DNA of 25,286 bases, from contig CAJTSN010000016.1 of NCBI GenBank assembly GCA_910578745.1, positions 1-25,286 of the forward strand, given 5' to 3'. Below, in pieces: positions 14,577 through 22,478 of this stretch; the first letter of the stretch is position 1; every line of letters begins with the position of its first letter. The notes beneath the pieces were generated by a model. The model searched no databases and was not told the DNA's origin. It worked only from the letters and a program-made list of their open reading frames with translations. Source of the DNA: an uncultured Bacilli bacterium. Lineage in GTDB: Bacteria > Bacillota_I > Bacilli_A > RF39 > UBA660. A program made the translations under genes and the position numbers.

Positions 14577-15818
14577 ATGATGAAAATTGTAAATATAAAA
14601 GCAAGAGAAGTATTGGATTCTAGAGGAAATCCTACTGTAGAAGTCGATGTCATTTTAGAAAATGGCATCATGGGACGTGCGATTGTTCCATCAGGTGCAT
14701 CTACAGGAGAAAGAGAAGCTTTAGAATTACGTGATGGTGGAGCAAGATATATGGGAAAAGGCGTTTTAAAAGCGGTTGATAATGTCAATGGACCTTTACA
14801 TGATGCGATTGTTGGTATGGATGTCTTTGAACAAGAAGCGATCGATAAAAAAATGATTGCACTCGATGGAACGGAAACAAAATCGACTTATGGTGCGAAT
14901 GCGATTTTGGGAGTTTCTATGGCAGTATTAAAAGCCGCCGCTTTAGCCAAAAATCTACCTCTTTATCAATATGTTGGAGAAGGTAGAACGCAACCATATC
15001 CTATGATGAATATTATCAATGGTGGCGCTCATGCGGATAATAAGTTGGATTTTCAAGAATTTATGATTATTCCAAAAGCGAGTACGATTAAAGAAAGAGT
15101 TCGAATTGGTTCAGAGGTCTTTCATACACTAAAGAAAGTATTAAATGAGAAAGGTCTAGCTACGAGTGTAGGCGATGAAGGAGGATTCGCTCCTGATTTG
15201 GAAAGTAATGAAGAAGGTTTTGAATTAATTGTAGAGGCTATAAAGAAAGCTGGATACGAACCCGGGAAGGATGTTTGTTTAGGTGTTGATGTAGCCGCTT
15301 CTGAATTCTTTGATAAAGACTTAAATAAATATAAACTTCGTTGGTCTACAGGTGAAGAATTTACAACCGACGAGCTTATCGATTTTTATGAAGAATTGAT
15401 TTCTAAATATCCAATTATTTCTATTGAAGATCCAGTAGATGAGAATGACTGGGAAGGATTTAGAAAGGTGACAGAACGTATAGGAAATAAAGTACAACTT
15501 GTCGGAGATGATTTATTTGTTACAAATAAGAAATATCTTCAAATGGGAATTGATCAACATGCTGGAAATGCGATTCTTTTAAAAGTAAATCAAATTGGTA
15601 CGATTACAGAAACTTTAGAAACAATTGCTCTAGCAAAACAAGCTGGATATAAAACAGTATTATCGCACCGTAGTGGAGAAACAGAAGATACTACGATCGC
15701 TGATTTAGTCGTTGGCTTAGATTTAGGGCAAATTAAAACAGGTTCTTTATCTAGAACCGATCGAGTTTGTAAATATAATCAGCTCATTCGTATTGAAGAA
15801 GAAATTGAAAATAGCTAA
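14577..15818 (+). CDS. eno: Enolase
   Basis: Converts 2-phosphoglycerate to phosphoenolpyruvate in glycolysis; a cytoplasmic Mg-dependent enzyme. It is 413 residues, slightly shorter than the usual 425-435, with two adjacent ATGs (14577, 14580); AGGAAGAAGG upstream fits either. Signatures: the N-terminal AREVLDSRGNPTVEVDV, PSGASTGEREALELRD (the mobile loop), NIINGGAHADNKLDFQEFMI, the catalytic Glu region VGDEGGFAP, the metal ligands in LGVDVAASEF and SIEDPVDENDW, GDDLFVTN, the catalytic Lys in LLKVNQIGT, and HRSGETEDT. The end (LSRTDRVCKYNQLIRIEEEI) is normal. It is monocistronic with its own promoter and strong terminator, rather than being linked to gapA-pgk-tpi-pgm here. Confidence 0.97.
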   Translation: MMKIVNIKAREVLDSRGNPTVEVDVILENGIMGRAIVPSGASTGEREALELRDGGARYMGKGVLKAVDNVNGPLHDAIVGMDVFEQEAIDKKMIALDGTETKSTYGANAILGVSMAVLKAAALAKNLPLYQYVGEGRTQPYPMMNIINGGAHADNKLDFQEFMIIPKASTIKERVRIGSEVFHTLKKVLNEKGLATSVGDEGGFAPDLESNEEGFELIVEAIKKAGYEPGKDVCLGVDVAASEFFDKDLNKYKLRWSTGEEFTTDELIDFYEELISKYPIISIEDPVDENDWEGFRKVTERIGNKVQLVGDDLFVTNKKYLQMGIDQHAGNAILLKVNQIGTITETLETIALAKQAGYKTVLSHRSGETEDTTIADLVVGLDLGQIKTGSLSRTDRVCKYNQLIRIEEEIENS

Positions 15819-15848
15819 TGATGAGTGAAATAAAAAATTATAAACTTT

Positions 15849-15874
15849 AAACCGCATTTTTGCGGTTTTTTCTG
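15849..15874 (+). terminator. eno terminator
   Basis: AAACCGCA, TTTT loop, TGCGGTTT, then a T-run. Confidence 0.95.
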
Positions 15875-16121
15875 TAGCAATTTATTTATCTTTGTAGTGT
15901 GATTAATTGGAATGCTTATTGATAGTAAAACCTCATGTTTATAATTTTGATTATGAATAAACAAATATAAGATATAAAAAAATTTATCAATATAGGAAGA
16001 GTAGAGGAACAATCAATTTTTTTGGTTTTTCTGTATGGAAGTTTTGTTTCTTGATAAAGTAGGAGTTTATTTATAAAAATATTATTTTTATGAGATAGTG
16101 GTATAAAAAGGATGAAAATGC
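15875..16121. other. AT-rich intergenic stretch, nothing recognised
   Basis: Between the eno terminator and the vWA promoter I see only short open frames without ribosome sites, and no convincing hairpin or repeat. It might contain degraded coding sequence, but I cannot identify any. Confidence 0.5.
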
Positions 16122-16150
16122 TTGTTTTCTCCATAATTTTATAGTAAGAT
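16122..16150 (+). promoter_or_regulatory. Promoter of the vWA/J-domain operon
   Basis: TTGTTT (16122-16127), 17 bp, TAAGAT (16145-16150); AAAGGAG follows before ATG 16179. Confidence 0.7.
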
Positions 16151-16178
16151 AAATCTCATTGAAAAGGAGAAGTGAATT

Positions 16179-17054
16179 ATGAGTTCTATAATAGAAGAAT
16201 TAAGAAAAAGAGGTAGTATGACTTCAAAACCAAAGCAAGAAATTGTTTGCTCATCGCAGAAAAATACAGGTCTTACTGCATTAAAAAACATGAGTAATGG
16301 TTTAGGAGAATTGAATAAGGAATCTTTTGAACAACAAATCACGGCAATAGGAAGTAGAATTATCGAGGAAACTTCAAAAATATATTATGAACAAACAGTA
16401 GAAGTTTTGTTTTTAATTGATAAAAGTGGTTCATGTAAGGGAACAGAAATGGCAACTTGTAAATCCTATGACTATTTAATCGCGAAAGAGAAGAAGGAAA
16501 ACTTTAAGACAATTGTGACCAATATTCTTTTTGCTGAGGGACAAGAAGAAGTGACCTTCCGAAAAGATATAAAAGAGGTTGGCTCTTTAGATTATAAGGC
16601 AAATGGTGCATGGACAGCTCTTTATGATACGGTGTGTATTTCTATTCAAAAGATTCTAAATGCGCAGAAAAAGGATATGAATGCACCTAAGAAGACAATT
16701 GTGGCCATTATGACCGATGGATGCGACAATTTCCCAGATGATAGAAAAAAGTATTCATGTAGTGATGCAAAGAGGGCAATAGAAATGGCAAAAAAAAGAG
16801 GTTGGGAATTTATCTTTTTAGGGGCTGGAGAAAAAGCCCATACTGAGGCAAACTTCTTAGGAATACATCCAGATAATATTGCACGAATCGATATGTCCGA
16901 TGAAGGGATGGTTGCTAATTTTTTAGCCATTGAAAAAGCGATTCAATCTGTAAGAGAAAATGGAAAAGTCGATTCTTCATGGAAGAAAAGTATTCAAAAT
17001 TTATCTTTAGAAAGTAAAGATAAAGCCAAACAATTAAAATTGGAGTTGAAATAG
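16179..17054 (+). CDS. von Willebrand factor A domain protein
   Basis: A 291-residue cytoplasmic protein (no signal peptide) with one vWA domain at about 74-260. The metal-ion-dependent adhesion site is complete: DKSGS (81-85) after the hydrophobic strand VEVLFLI, a Thr in GAWTALYD (about 146), and MTDG (Asp180) after the strand TIVAI. Residues 1-70 are polar and helical. vWA proteins of this sort bind a partner protein through the metal and often sit beside chaperone or ATPase subunits. Here the partner is probably the J-domain protein whose start follows after one base, with its ribosome site inside the end of this gene. Which process they serve is not evident; stress or phage response is possible but unproven. 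Confidence 0.8.
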   Translation: MSSIIEELRKRGSMTSKPKQEIVCSSQKNTGLTALKNMSNGLGELNKESFEQQITAIGSRIIEETSKIYYEQTVEVLFLIDKSGSCKGTEMATCKSYDYLIAKEKKENFKTIVTNILFAEGQEEVTFRKDIKEVGSLDYKANGAWTALYDTVCISIQKILNAQKKDMNAPKKTIVAIMTDGCDNFPDDRKKYSCSDAKRAIEMAKKRGWEFIFLGAGEKAHTEANFLGIHPDNIARIDMSDEGMVANFLAIEKAIQSVRENGKVDSSWKKSIQNLSLESKDKAKQLKLELK

Positions 17055-17055
17055 A

Positions 17056-18849
17056 ATGAATTGTTGGGAAGACCGTTGGTTGGATTATTATAAAATACTT
17101 GAGGTGGACCGAAATGCATCCTTTAGTCAGATTAAGAAAAAATACCATAAGTTGATGCGCAAATACCATCCAGATAATTCAAATGAAAAAGATACTATAG
17201 AAATGGTACAACTCATTAATGAAGCTTATTCTGTTTTATCAAATTCAGAAAAAAAGAAAATATATGATTTAGAATATGATAAAAAGCTTCATTCAACAAT
17301 GTATACAGCTTCCTCTCAAACTGCCGAAGAAGATATGAAGCAATATACAAAGGAAGAACAAAAATTTGCGAAGGCCGTAGCATTAAAATCTATAGTTGAA
17401 AAAGAATTAGAAAAAGCCAATATAGTCATTGATGCGAAAAATGAAATTATATATAGCGCTTATGATGAAGAAATCGATAAATTTGATTACTATAAAAATG
17501 TGAAAGAGTTTGTAACTATGGCAAATGCTTATAACAAAGAATTATATGATTTATGTGAATTGTGTTATAAATATGAACTTTTTTCTGAAATTGAAACGAT
17601 AAATGAAGTTTTACTCTTTTTAGAAGATCATATTAGAAATATCCCATTAAGTCCAAGAGAAGCCAGAAGATTTATGGAAGAAGAAAGACGAAAAGAGAAT
17701 ATACTTTCTATGGGTGAGGAGAAAAAAGAAGAAATAGAAGAAACAATACAAGATATAGAAGCATTATTTCAATCAATTTATTTAAAACAAGTATCACATA
17801 TAGAGTACAAGCAACTTTCAAAAAAGGTTTTAATAAAAGCAGAAGAAGTTCTTTCTTCAGGTCAACAACTTATACTTCTTTTAACAAAAAATGATTTAGA
17901 AAATAAAGAGTTAGAAAGAGTACTTAGTAAGTTAGGGGCATTAGTAAAAATATGGCCAGAAGATTATGTGGCTGCAGGCGAGATAGGAAAATATATTTTT
18001 ACAAATGTTTCTACAAAAACAAATTTAGATGCTATTTTTAAACAGTATGAAGAATATGCAAAAAAAGTACAGAAAATCATTGGAGTCATAAAAAGGCATC
18101 CTACGAATCATCATGTGGAATTGTTATATAACCATACGAAGGAATTGTCAAAAGAAATGAGGAAAAAATTACAGGAGGCTTTACAGCAAAATCAAACAGA
18201 ACAGCAAATACAGAGTATTATAGAAAAAGCCTTTTTGTTGTCAAAAGAGGCAGAAGAGATTTATACAAAGGCAGAAGAACAATCAAAAGAGGCAGATAAA
18301 GTTTATAACACAAAAGAAAAACATGCCTATAATGATAAAGAAATACAAATCTTATTGAAAGAAGCAGTTCATCAATTTGATAAAGGAAAATCTCTAGAAC
18401 TACTGAAAGAAGCAGGTTATTATTTACGTATATTTGAAGAAATAAACTTACTAAAGAACGATTGGATAAAGCAAAATCAAATTTTAAAAGCTAATATCCA
18501 AAACGTAAATCAATATGATGAAGAAATAGAGAGAATGATGTACATTATTCATGAAATTGTAGGGGATTATAAATCCATTATGAATATGGATGAGAACACA
18601 TTAGAAATAGAAGGTATGAATTTTTCTTCTTGGGACTTTTTTATCGCCTGGGTCGTTTTTTCTGTAATAGAGACATTTGCATCAAGTTTACTTGATTTTA
18701 AAGAATCTTTGCCATTTTTTATAATTACAACAGGGGCTATTCTTTCCGCTGTTAATCATCAAAGAAAAGAATTAATAAATGCGTATGAAAAAAAGAGAAA
18801 AGTGTATAGTAAAAGGTATAACGATTTAAAAGAGGGAAAAGTATTATAA
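17056..18849 (+). CDS. J-domain (DnaJ-like) protein with C-terminal membrane hairpin
   Basis: A 597-residue protein. Residues 10-75 are a J domain (DYYKILEVDRNASFSQIKKKYHKLMRKYHPDN) with the HPD tripeptide at 38-40 needed to stimulate Hsp70 ATPase. The G/F-rich and zinc-finger regions of true DnaJ are absent, so this is a J-domain-only co-chaperone. The middle (about 80-510) is long, charged and mostly coiled coil (Lys/Glu rich). Near the C-terminus there are two hydrophobic segments (around FFIAWVVFSVIETFASSLL and PFFIITTGAILSAV) and then a basic tail, so it is probably a membrane-anchored protein with the J domain in the cytoplasm. It follows the vWA gene by one base with GGAG 10 nt upstream, which makes the pair translationally coupled. 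The middle has no family I recognise. Confidence 0.82.
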   Translation: MNCWEDRWLDYYKILEVDRNASFSQIKKKYHKLMRKYHPDNSNEKDTIEMVQLINEAYSVLSNSEKKKIYDLEYDKKLHSTMYTASSQTAEEDMKQYTKEEQKFAKAVALKSIVEKELEKANIVIDAKNEIIYSAYDEEIDKFDYYKNVKEFVTMANAYNKELYDLCELCYKYELFSEIETINEVLLFLEDHIRNIPLSPREARRFMEEERRKENILSMGEEKKEEIEETIQDIEALFQSIYLKQVSHIEYKQLSKKVLIKAEEVLSSGQQLILLLTKNDLENKELERVLSKLGALVKIWPEDYVAAGEIGKYIFTNVSTKTNLDAIFKQYEEYAKKVQKIIGVIKRHPTNHHVELLYNHTKELSKEMRKKLQEALQQNQTEQQIQSIIEKAFLLSKEAEEIYTKAEEQSKEADKVYNTKEKHAYNDKEIQILLKEAVHQFDKGKSLELLKEAGYYLRIFEEINLLKNDWIKQNQILKANIQNVNQYDEEIERMMYIIHEIVGDYKSIMNMDENTLEIEGMNFSSWDFFIAWVVFSVIETFASSLLDFKESLPFFIITTGAILSAVNHQRKELINAYEKKRKVYSKRYNDLKEGKVL

Positions 18850-18908
18850 TTTAATCAGAATATTCTTGTATTTGATCGTAGATGTTTATGAGTAGAAGAA
18901 GAGATAAA

Positions 18909-19618
18909 ATGAATGAAAAATTTGAAAAAGTGCTTGATTCGTTTAAGGAAAAGCCAAAAAGGATTATTATAAAATCATAGGTTTAGATGATGAACCAAGC
19001 TTATGGATAATAAAATTGAGTTGAGTTCCTTATTACTCCATTCATGGGGTATACCCAGTCGATAATGATGGAATTCAATGGCATTATTGTTACAAGTGAA
19101 TTTAACAGAAATTGATTTAGAAGATTATCTAAAAGAGGGAATTTTAGAAGTATTTATTGATAGTAAATTGAGTTAATCATGTCAATACGTGATAAAGTAT
19201 TTTAAAGAAGGGTTAGAGTATCAAATCGATTTACCTGTTGTTTCTTTAGACGATTTTATAAAAAAACATCTATTAAAATAACCTTTGAAAAAAATTTGTC
19301 ATATGGCGTAAGGGGATTATAGATTTTTATTAGTAATGAAATTTATAGTTAGCGAAATCTATGATAAAAATAGATCTACTATATTTGATTTAGATCAATT
19401 GGTATGATAAGTTCATAGATGCATTAACAATTCATGATGGAAATATTGGTGGATATCTAGATTTTACACAAACGGATCCTAGAGATACTATAATAGAAAA
19501 TTATGAAGAATGTCTATTTAAAATCGATTCTAATTTGTCTAAGAAAATCATGATAGGAGATTGCGATATTCTTTTTGGATTCATTGTGAAAGAAAGTATA
19601 AAGAATAAAAACTCCTAA
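18909..19618 (+). pseudogene. Decayed DUF1963/YwqG-like gene
   Basis: No long frame is open, but consecutive frames carry pieces of a YwqG-like (DUF1963) protein in the right order: MNEKFEKVLDSFKEKPKRII then TAG; VPYYSIHGVYPVDNDG; after a frame change LLLQVNLTEIDLEDYLKEGILEVFIDS; DLPVVSLDDFIKKHLLK; and near the end GNIGGYLDFTQTDPRDT with CLFKIDSN, then KKIMIGDCDILFGFIVKES. In family members the motifs L-QiN, GiLqFFi, GGyp-ftQ-DpR and imwGD-g--fFI occur in this order. At least one frameshift and several stop codons make it nonfunctional. It lies just after the J-domain gene in the same orientation and may once have been part of that operon. Confidence 0.72.
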
Positions 19619-20089
19619 AAATATATTCGTTGATTGGGGCTATTGCTAAGAGGTAAATTTGCTGATTTCGTTGAATTTTTTCTTAATAATCGTTTAAAGT
19701 GCATAAATCGATTCTAAAATTTAGGAAATGTTTTCCATTTATCTTTACATTTTATAAAATGCATGGTACGATTAATTTGTATTTCACACAGTACATATTT
19801 TATTCTTTTTATCTTTTGAAAAAATTTTTATTCAAAAACTTATCTTTTGTATAATTCTTTAAGAAAAATGATTTTGCAATTGAAGAGAATAGAAAAATGA
19901 TTTTAGAGATAAAAAGTTATTTTGATTACTCTTATAATACAAGAAAAAATGAGAGAACAACAGGACTATATTATATAGAAAATCGTATAAGGACAAAGCA
20001 AGAAAAACGAATATAGGAACTCTTTATAGGGTAGATTATGTGAGACAAGGAAGTAAAAATTTTAAAGGTTGTATTTATACAGAAAAAAA
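19619..20089. other. Non-coding or decayed stretch
   Basis: AT-rich DNA between the DUF1963 remnant and the cold-shock promoter. One frame around 19870-20020 (EENRKMILEIKSYFDYSYNTRKNERTTGLYYIENRI) looks protein-like but has no start signal and stops quickly. It may be another gene remnant; I cannot name it. Confidence 0.4.
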
Positions 20090-20119
20090 TTTACATTTTC
20101 CATCTTTTTGTTCTATAAA
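20090..20119 (+). promoter_or_regulatory. Probable promoter of the cold-shock gene
   Basis: TTTACA (20090-20095), 18 bp, TATAAA (20114-20119). The leader is about 30 nt, shorter than the long cspA-type leaders of enterobacteria. Confidence 0.55.
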
Positions 20120-20155
20120 ATTGTCGTATGAAATGTGATGTGAGGGAGGATAGGA

Positions 20156-20368
20156 ATGAAAACAGGAATTGTAAAATTTTTCAATAGTGAAAAAGGATAT
20201 GGTTTTATTACTGTAGATGATACAAATGAAAGCATATTCGTTCATTTTTCAGCTATTAATGGAACTGGTTTTAGAACATTAGAAGAAGGACAAAAAGTAT
20301 CTTTTGATGTTGAGAAAGATCCAAAAGATGAAACGAAATTTAGAGCTGTTAATGTAACCGTTTTATAA
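20156..20368 (+). CDS. Cold-shock protein (CspA/CspB family)
   Basis: A 70-residue single-stranded RNA/DNA-binding protein with one cold-shock domain covering its full length. RNP1 is seen in KGYGFITV (after KTGIVKFFNSE) and RNP2 in SIFVHFSAI. The family forms a five-stranded beta barrel that melts RNA secondary structure and supports transcription and translation at low temperature. GGGAGGA precedes ATG 20156. It is monocistronic, with a promoter about 40-65 nt upstream and a terminator directly after the stop. Residue 40 onward (GTGFRTLEEGQKVSFDVEKDPK) is standard. It cannot be assigned to a specific csp paralogue from sequence alone. Confidence 0.95.
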   Translation: MKTGIVKFFNSEKGYGFITVDDTNESIFVHFSAINGTGFRTLEEGQKVSFDVEKDPKDETKFRAVNVTVL

Positions 20369-20378
20369 TTGGTATAGG

Positions 20379-20406
20379 AAAATTGAGATAACCCTCAATT
20401 TTTTTT
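20379..20406 (+). terminator. Terminator of the cold-shock gene
   Basis: AAAATTGAG pairs with CTCAATTTT around the loop ATAACC, then a T-run. Confidence 0.9.
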
Positions 20407-20438
20407 AATCGATTTATCCTAAAACTGTTCTTCATCGC

Positions 20439-20467
20439 TTGTGAAAAGGGTTTGAATTTAGTATAAT
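20439..20467 (+). promoter_or_regulatory. Promoter of the DUF5684 gene
   Basis: TTGTGA (20439-20444), 17 bp, TATAAT (20462-20467). The expected start site is at or just before the GGTGAG ribosome site (20474-20479), so the leader is extremely short. Confidence 0.75.
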
Positions 20468-20486
20468 ATAGTTGGTGAGTAATACT

Positions 20487-21278
20487 ATGGAGATTATTTT
20501 AATGTTATTAATAGCAATTATTGGAATTTTATTTTTGGTTTTAGAAATATATAGTATGTGTAAAAGCTACTCAAAGGCAGATGTTGCTGGATGGAAGGCC
20601 ATTATTCCAATTTGGAATATATTAGCGCTTTTCCGATTAGCCAATTTATCTAAGTGGATGGTTCTTTTGGTTTTTATTCCTATTGTAAATATTTATATTA
20701 TGTATTTAGTATACGCGGCTTTAGCGGATCGCCTTGGAAAGAAAAGAAGCTTTGGAATAGGCCTACTCCTTTTACCAATTGTCTTTTTTCCTATATTAGC
20801 TTTTTCAAAGGAAAGAAGAAAGAGAGTCGAAATGGAAGAGGTGAGTGATTTTCAAAGTACAGATTTACTAATGGATGGACCCATTGAACCTTTAGGAGCT
20901 CTACCTGATTTAGAAGAAATTTATGCGGACAATGAAGTACAAAATGTACCTATAGTGCCAGGTTCACAAATAGAATCCGCTCCTTCAAATGAACAAGAAG
21001 AAGCATCTGTATCTTATAATGAGCTAACACCGAATCCGATGAATGCTGCTTCTATTTCTCCTGTTCCTGAAATTGTTGTAGCACCTATTGCCCCAGTAGT
21101 TTCTATGCCTATTGAAAATCCAATGGGGGCGATGGCAAAGGTACAATATGTAGAGGAAGAAAAAGAAAAAATCCCAAGCTTAGATGATTATAAAATCTGT
21201 CCTGCTTGTGGAACAAAATTAGAAGTGTCTGCAACAACTTGCTTCTTGTGTGGAAAAAGGTTAGAGGAACAAGAATAG
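20487..21278 (+). CDS. DUF5684 membrane protein with C-terminal zinc ribbon
   Basis: A 263-residue membrane protein. ATG 20487 is chosen because GGTGAG lies 7 nt upstream; a longer reading from TTG 20472 would start inside the core promoter. Membrane segments are seen at about residues 2-24, 40-52, 58-80 and 92-108. GWKAIIPIWNILALFRLANLSKWMVLLVFIPIVN and GIGLLLLPIVFFPILAF are typical of DUF5684. A Pro/Glu-rich cytoplasmic linker (about 120-235) leads to a zinc ribbon CPACGTKL ... CFLCGKRL with four Cys (CxxC twice). The function of the family is unknown; the zinc ribbon suggests protein or nucleic-acid contact at the membrane. It is monocistronic. Cassette B has inserted next to its terminator. 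Confidence 0.82.
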   Translation: MEIILMLLIAIIGILFLVLEIYSMCKSYSKADVAGWKAIIPIWNILALFRLANLSKWMVLLVFIPIVNIYIMYLVYAALADRLGKKRSFGIGLLLLPIVFFPILAFSKERRKRVEMEEVSDFQSTDLLMDGPIEPLGALPDLEEIYADNEVQNVPIVPGSQIESAPSNEQEEASVSYNELTPNPMNAASISPVPEIVVAPIAPVVSMPIENPMGAMAKVQYVEEEKEKIPSLDDYKICPACGTKLEVSATTCFLCGKRLEEQE

Positions 21279-21284
21279 AAGGCA

Positions 21285-21314
21285 AAGAAGTATATAAGAA
21301 AATACTTCTTTTTT
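21285..21314 (+). terminator. Terminator of the DUF5684 gene
   Basis: AAGAAGTAT pairs with ATACTTCTT, then a T-run. The T-run forms part of the left edge of cassette B. Confidence 0.9.
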
Positions 21315-21383
21315 ATAAAGAAAAATCTTAGTTTTTACTATTAGCCCTTTGTTTTAAACAATGTATGGATAATTTAATAACTA

Positions 21384-21409
21384 TTTTACTACTAATTTAC
21401 TACTTTATA
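21384..21409 (+). repeat. Left arm-type direct repeats of cassette B
   Basis: TTTTACTACT then AATTTACTACTTTATA. Near-identical to 5913-5937. Confidence 0.75.
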
Positions 21410-21464
21410 TACAATCTTTTTGCTATTATATAAAAAGTAACATAACTTTTCTGATATGTACTTT

Positions 21465-21493
21465 TTGACAATAATAATAAAATATGCTATTAT
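21465..21493 (+). promoter_or_regulatory. Promoter of the candidate antitoxin RNA
   Basis: Consensus TTGACA (21465-21470), 17 bp, TATTAT (21488-21493): the strongest -35 in the window. It drives no open frame beyond a few codons. Confidence 0.8.
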
Positions 21494-21499
21494 GAATAT

Positions 21500-21609
21500 G
21501 TCAAGGAAACTTGCATAAAATAAAAAAGGAATACCTAGTTTTGCAGAGTTAGGTACTATTCCAAAATAATTTTGTCTAGTACCGACTTATACAGTTGGTA
21601 CTATTTTTA
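21500..21609 (+). ncRNA. Candidate type I antitoxin RNA (antisense)
   Basis: A short non-coding transcript of about 110 nt is predicted from the consensus promoter to an intrinsic terminator (TAGTACCGAC 21577-21586 with GTTGGTACTA 21594-21603, then T-run). It is antisense to the 3' end of the toxin mRNA over about 88 nt, including the last 23 bases of the toxin frame. It also contains the hairpin GGAATACCTA/TAGGTACTATTCC, which on the other strand is the toxin terminator. In B. subtilis the txpA/RatA and bsrG/SR4 pairs have this same 3'-overlapping layout, where the RNA promotes toxin mRNA degradation. The function is inferred from layout, not from homology. Confidence 0.7.
21522..21562 (-). 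terminator. Toxin mRNA terminator
   Basis: On the minus strand GGAATAGTACCTA pairs with TAGGTATTCC (bulged), followed by a T-run (A-run on the plus strand at 21522-21527). Confidence 0.8.
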
Positions 21610-21679
21610 TTAGAATGATTAAAATCACAATAATAAGGAGTATTATGATATTCATTAGAATTTTCTCTGATTTTCTCAT
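21587..21679 (-). CDS. Candidate type I toxin, 30-residue membrane peptide
   Basis: The peptide MRKSEKILMNIIILLIIVIL (residues 1-20) continues IILIKIVPTV and stops at TAA. It has a short basic head and one hydrophobic span (about 8-27), like TxpA, BsrG, Fst and other type I toxins that damage the membrane. AAGGAGGTG, a near-perfect Shine-Dalgarno, lies 6 nt before the ATG. Its promoter on the minus strand is TTGTTT (21773-21778), 17 bp, TATAAT (21750-21755), giving a 5' leader of about 64 nt. The leader motif TTAGGTACTATTC (21714-21726, minus) is exactly complementary over 13 nt to a sequence at the 3' end (21549-21561), a 5'-3' pairing known to silence translation in several type I toxin mRNAs. 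I recognise no named family. Confidence 0.72.
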   Translation of the reverse strand: MRKSEKILMNIIILLIIVILIILIKIVPTV

Positions 21680-21713
21680 AATTTCACCTCCTTCCACTTT
21701 TTAAGTATCAGGA

Positions 21714-21726
21714 GAATAGTACCTAA
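21714..21726 (-). promoter_or_regulatory. 5' leader element pairing with the toxin mRNA 3' end
   Basis: TTAGGTACTATTC in the toxin leader is perfectly complementary to GAATAGTACCTAA made from 21549-21561 in the same mRNA. Related GGTACTA/TAGTACC motifs recur at 21577 and 21596. Confidence 0.7.
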
Positions 21727-21749
21727 ACGAACTAAATATTCCTATAAAT

Positions 21750-21778
21750 ATTATACTATTAGGGATTGATAAAAACAA
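21750..21778 (-). promoter_or_regulatory. Toxin promoter
   Basis: Minus strand TTGTTT at 21773-21778, 17-bp spacer, TATAAT at 21750-21755. Confidence 0.8.
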
Positions 21779-21855
21779 GTGAACATGTTATTTAAACTTA
21801 AAGTTACTTATATGGTTTATAGATGAGTATTTATCAAATTTATGGAGATGAGTTA

Positions 21856-22473
21856 ATGAATGTAAATGAAAAATTAAAAAGATATATTGAACAAAGTGTA
21901 TTTCCCCAATATAAACTAAATGACAAAGGACATCAAATAGAGCATATTAAATATGTTATCAATAGATGTTATAAATTAAGTAAGAATATGAATATTGATA
22001 TTGACATGTTGTATGTAATAGCAGCATATCATGATATTGGTCATCATGTAGATTATAAAAATCATGAAAAAGTTTCTGCTCAAATTATGTATAATGATGC
22101 AAACTTAAAAAAGTTTTTTAGCAATGAGCACTTAATGAAAGAGGCGATAGAAGATCATAGAGCTTCATTAGATAGAGAACCTAGAAGTATCTATGGAAAA
22201 CTATTATCGTCTGCAGATAGAAATATTGATGTTGATGATTCATTAAAGAGAATTTATCTTTATAGCATTACACATTTTAATAAACTTAGTGAAGAAGAAA
22301 CAATTGAAGAATGTTATAAACATACATTAAAAAAATTTGGTAATAATGGTTATGCTAATTTCTTTTTGGAAGATAACGATTATAACAATTACTTAAAAGA
22401 ATTACATAATCTTTTAAGTAATAAGGAAAAATTTATAGAGCGACTAAAAAAAATTATTTCTAAAATTAAATAA
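21856..22473 (+). CDS. HD-domain phosphohydrolase, cassette cargo
   Basis: A 205-residue soluble protein of the HD superfamily, which hydrolyses phosphate esters with a bound metal. Metal ligands are visible in order: HIEH-like H30, the HD pair in AAYHDIGHH (59-60), a further His in EDHRAS, and an Asp in LLSSADRNIDVDD. ATG 21856 is preferred because GGAG is 8 nt upstream; an in-frame ATG at 21823 has no ribosome site. The substrate is unknown: small HD proteins of this sort act on nucleotides or signalling molecules. It is the main cargo of cassette B and is followed after only 5 nt by the conserved hairpin element region. Its promoter is not clear and probably lies near the divergent toxin promoter. 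Confidence 0.8.
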   Translation: MNVNEKLKRYIEQSVFPQYKLNDKGHQIEHIKYVINRCYKLSKNMNIDIDMLYVIAAYHDIGHHVDYKNHEKVSAQIMYNDANLKKFFSNEHLMKEAIEDHRASLDREPRSIYGKLLSSADRNIDVDDSLKRIYLYSITHFNKLSEEETIEECYKHTLKKFGNNGYANFFLEDNDYNNYLKELHNLLSNKEKFIERLKKIISKIK

Positions 22474-22478
22474 AAAAT

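Noticed and set aside
14468..14788. Minus-strand open frame across the murD-eno junction
   Set aside because: It is antisense to the eno start and promoter, and its translation is not protein-like.
16139..17169. Several minus-strand frames opposite the vWA and J-domain genes
   Set aside because: They shadow strongly coding plus-strand genes and lack ribosome sites.
21823..21855. Earlier start of the HD gene
   Set aside because: There is no Shine-Dalgarno before 21823, while GGAG precedes ATG 21856.
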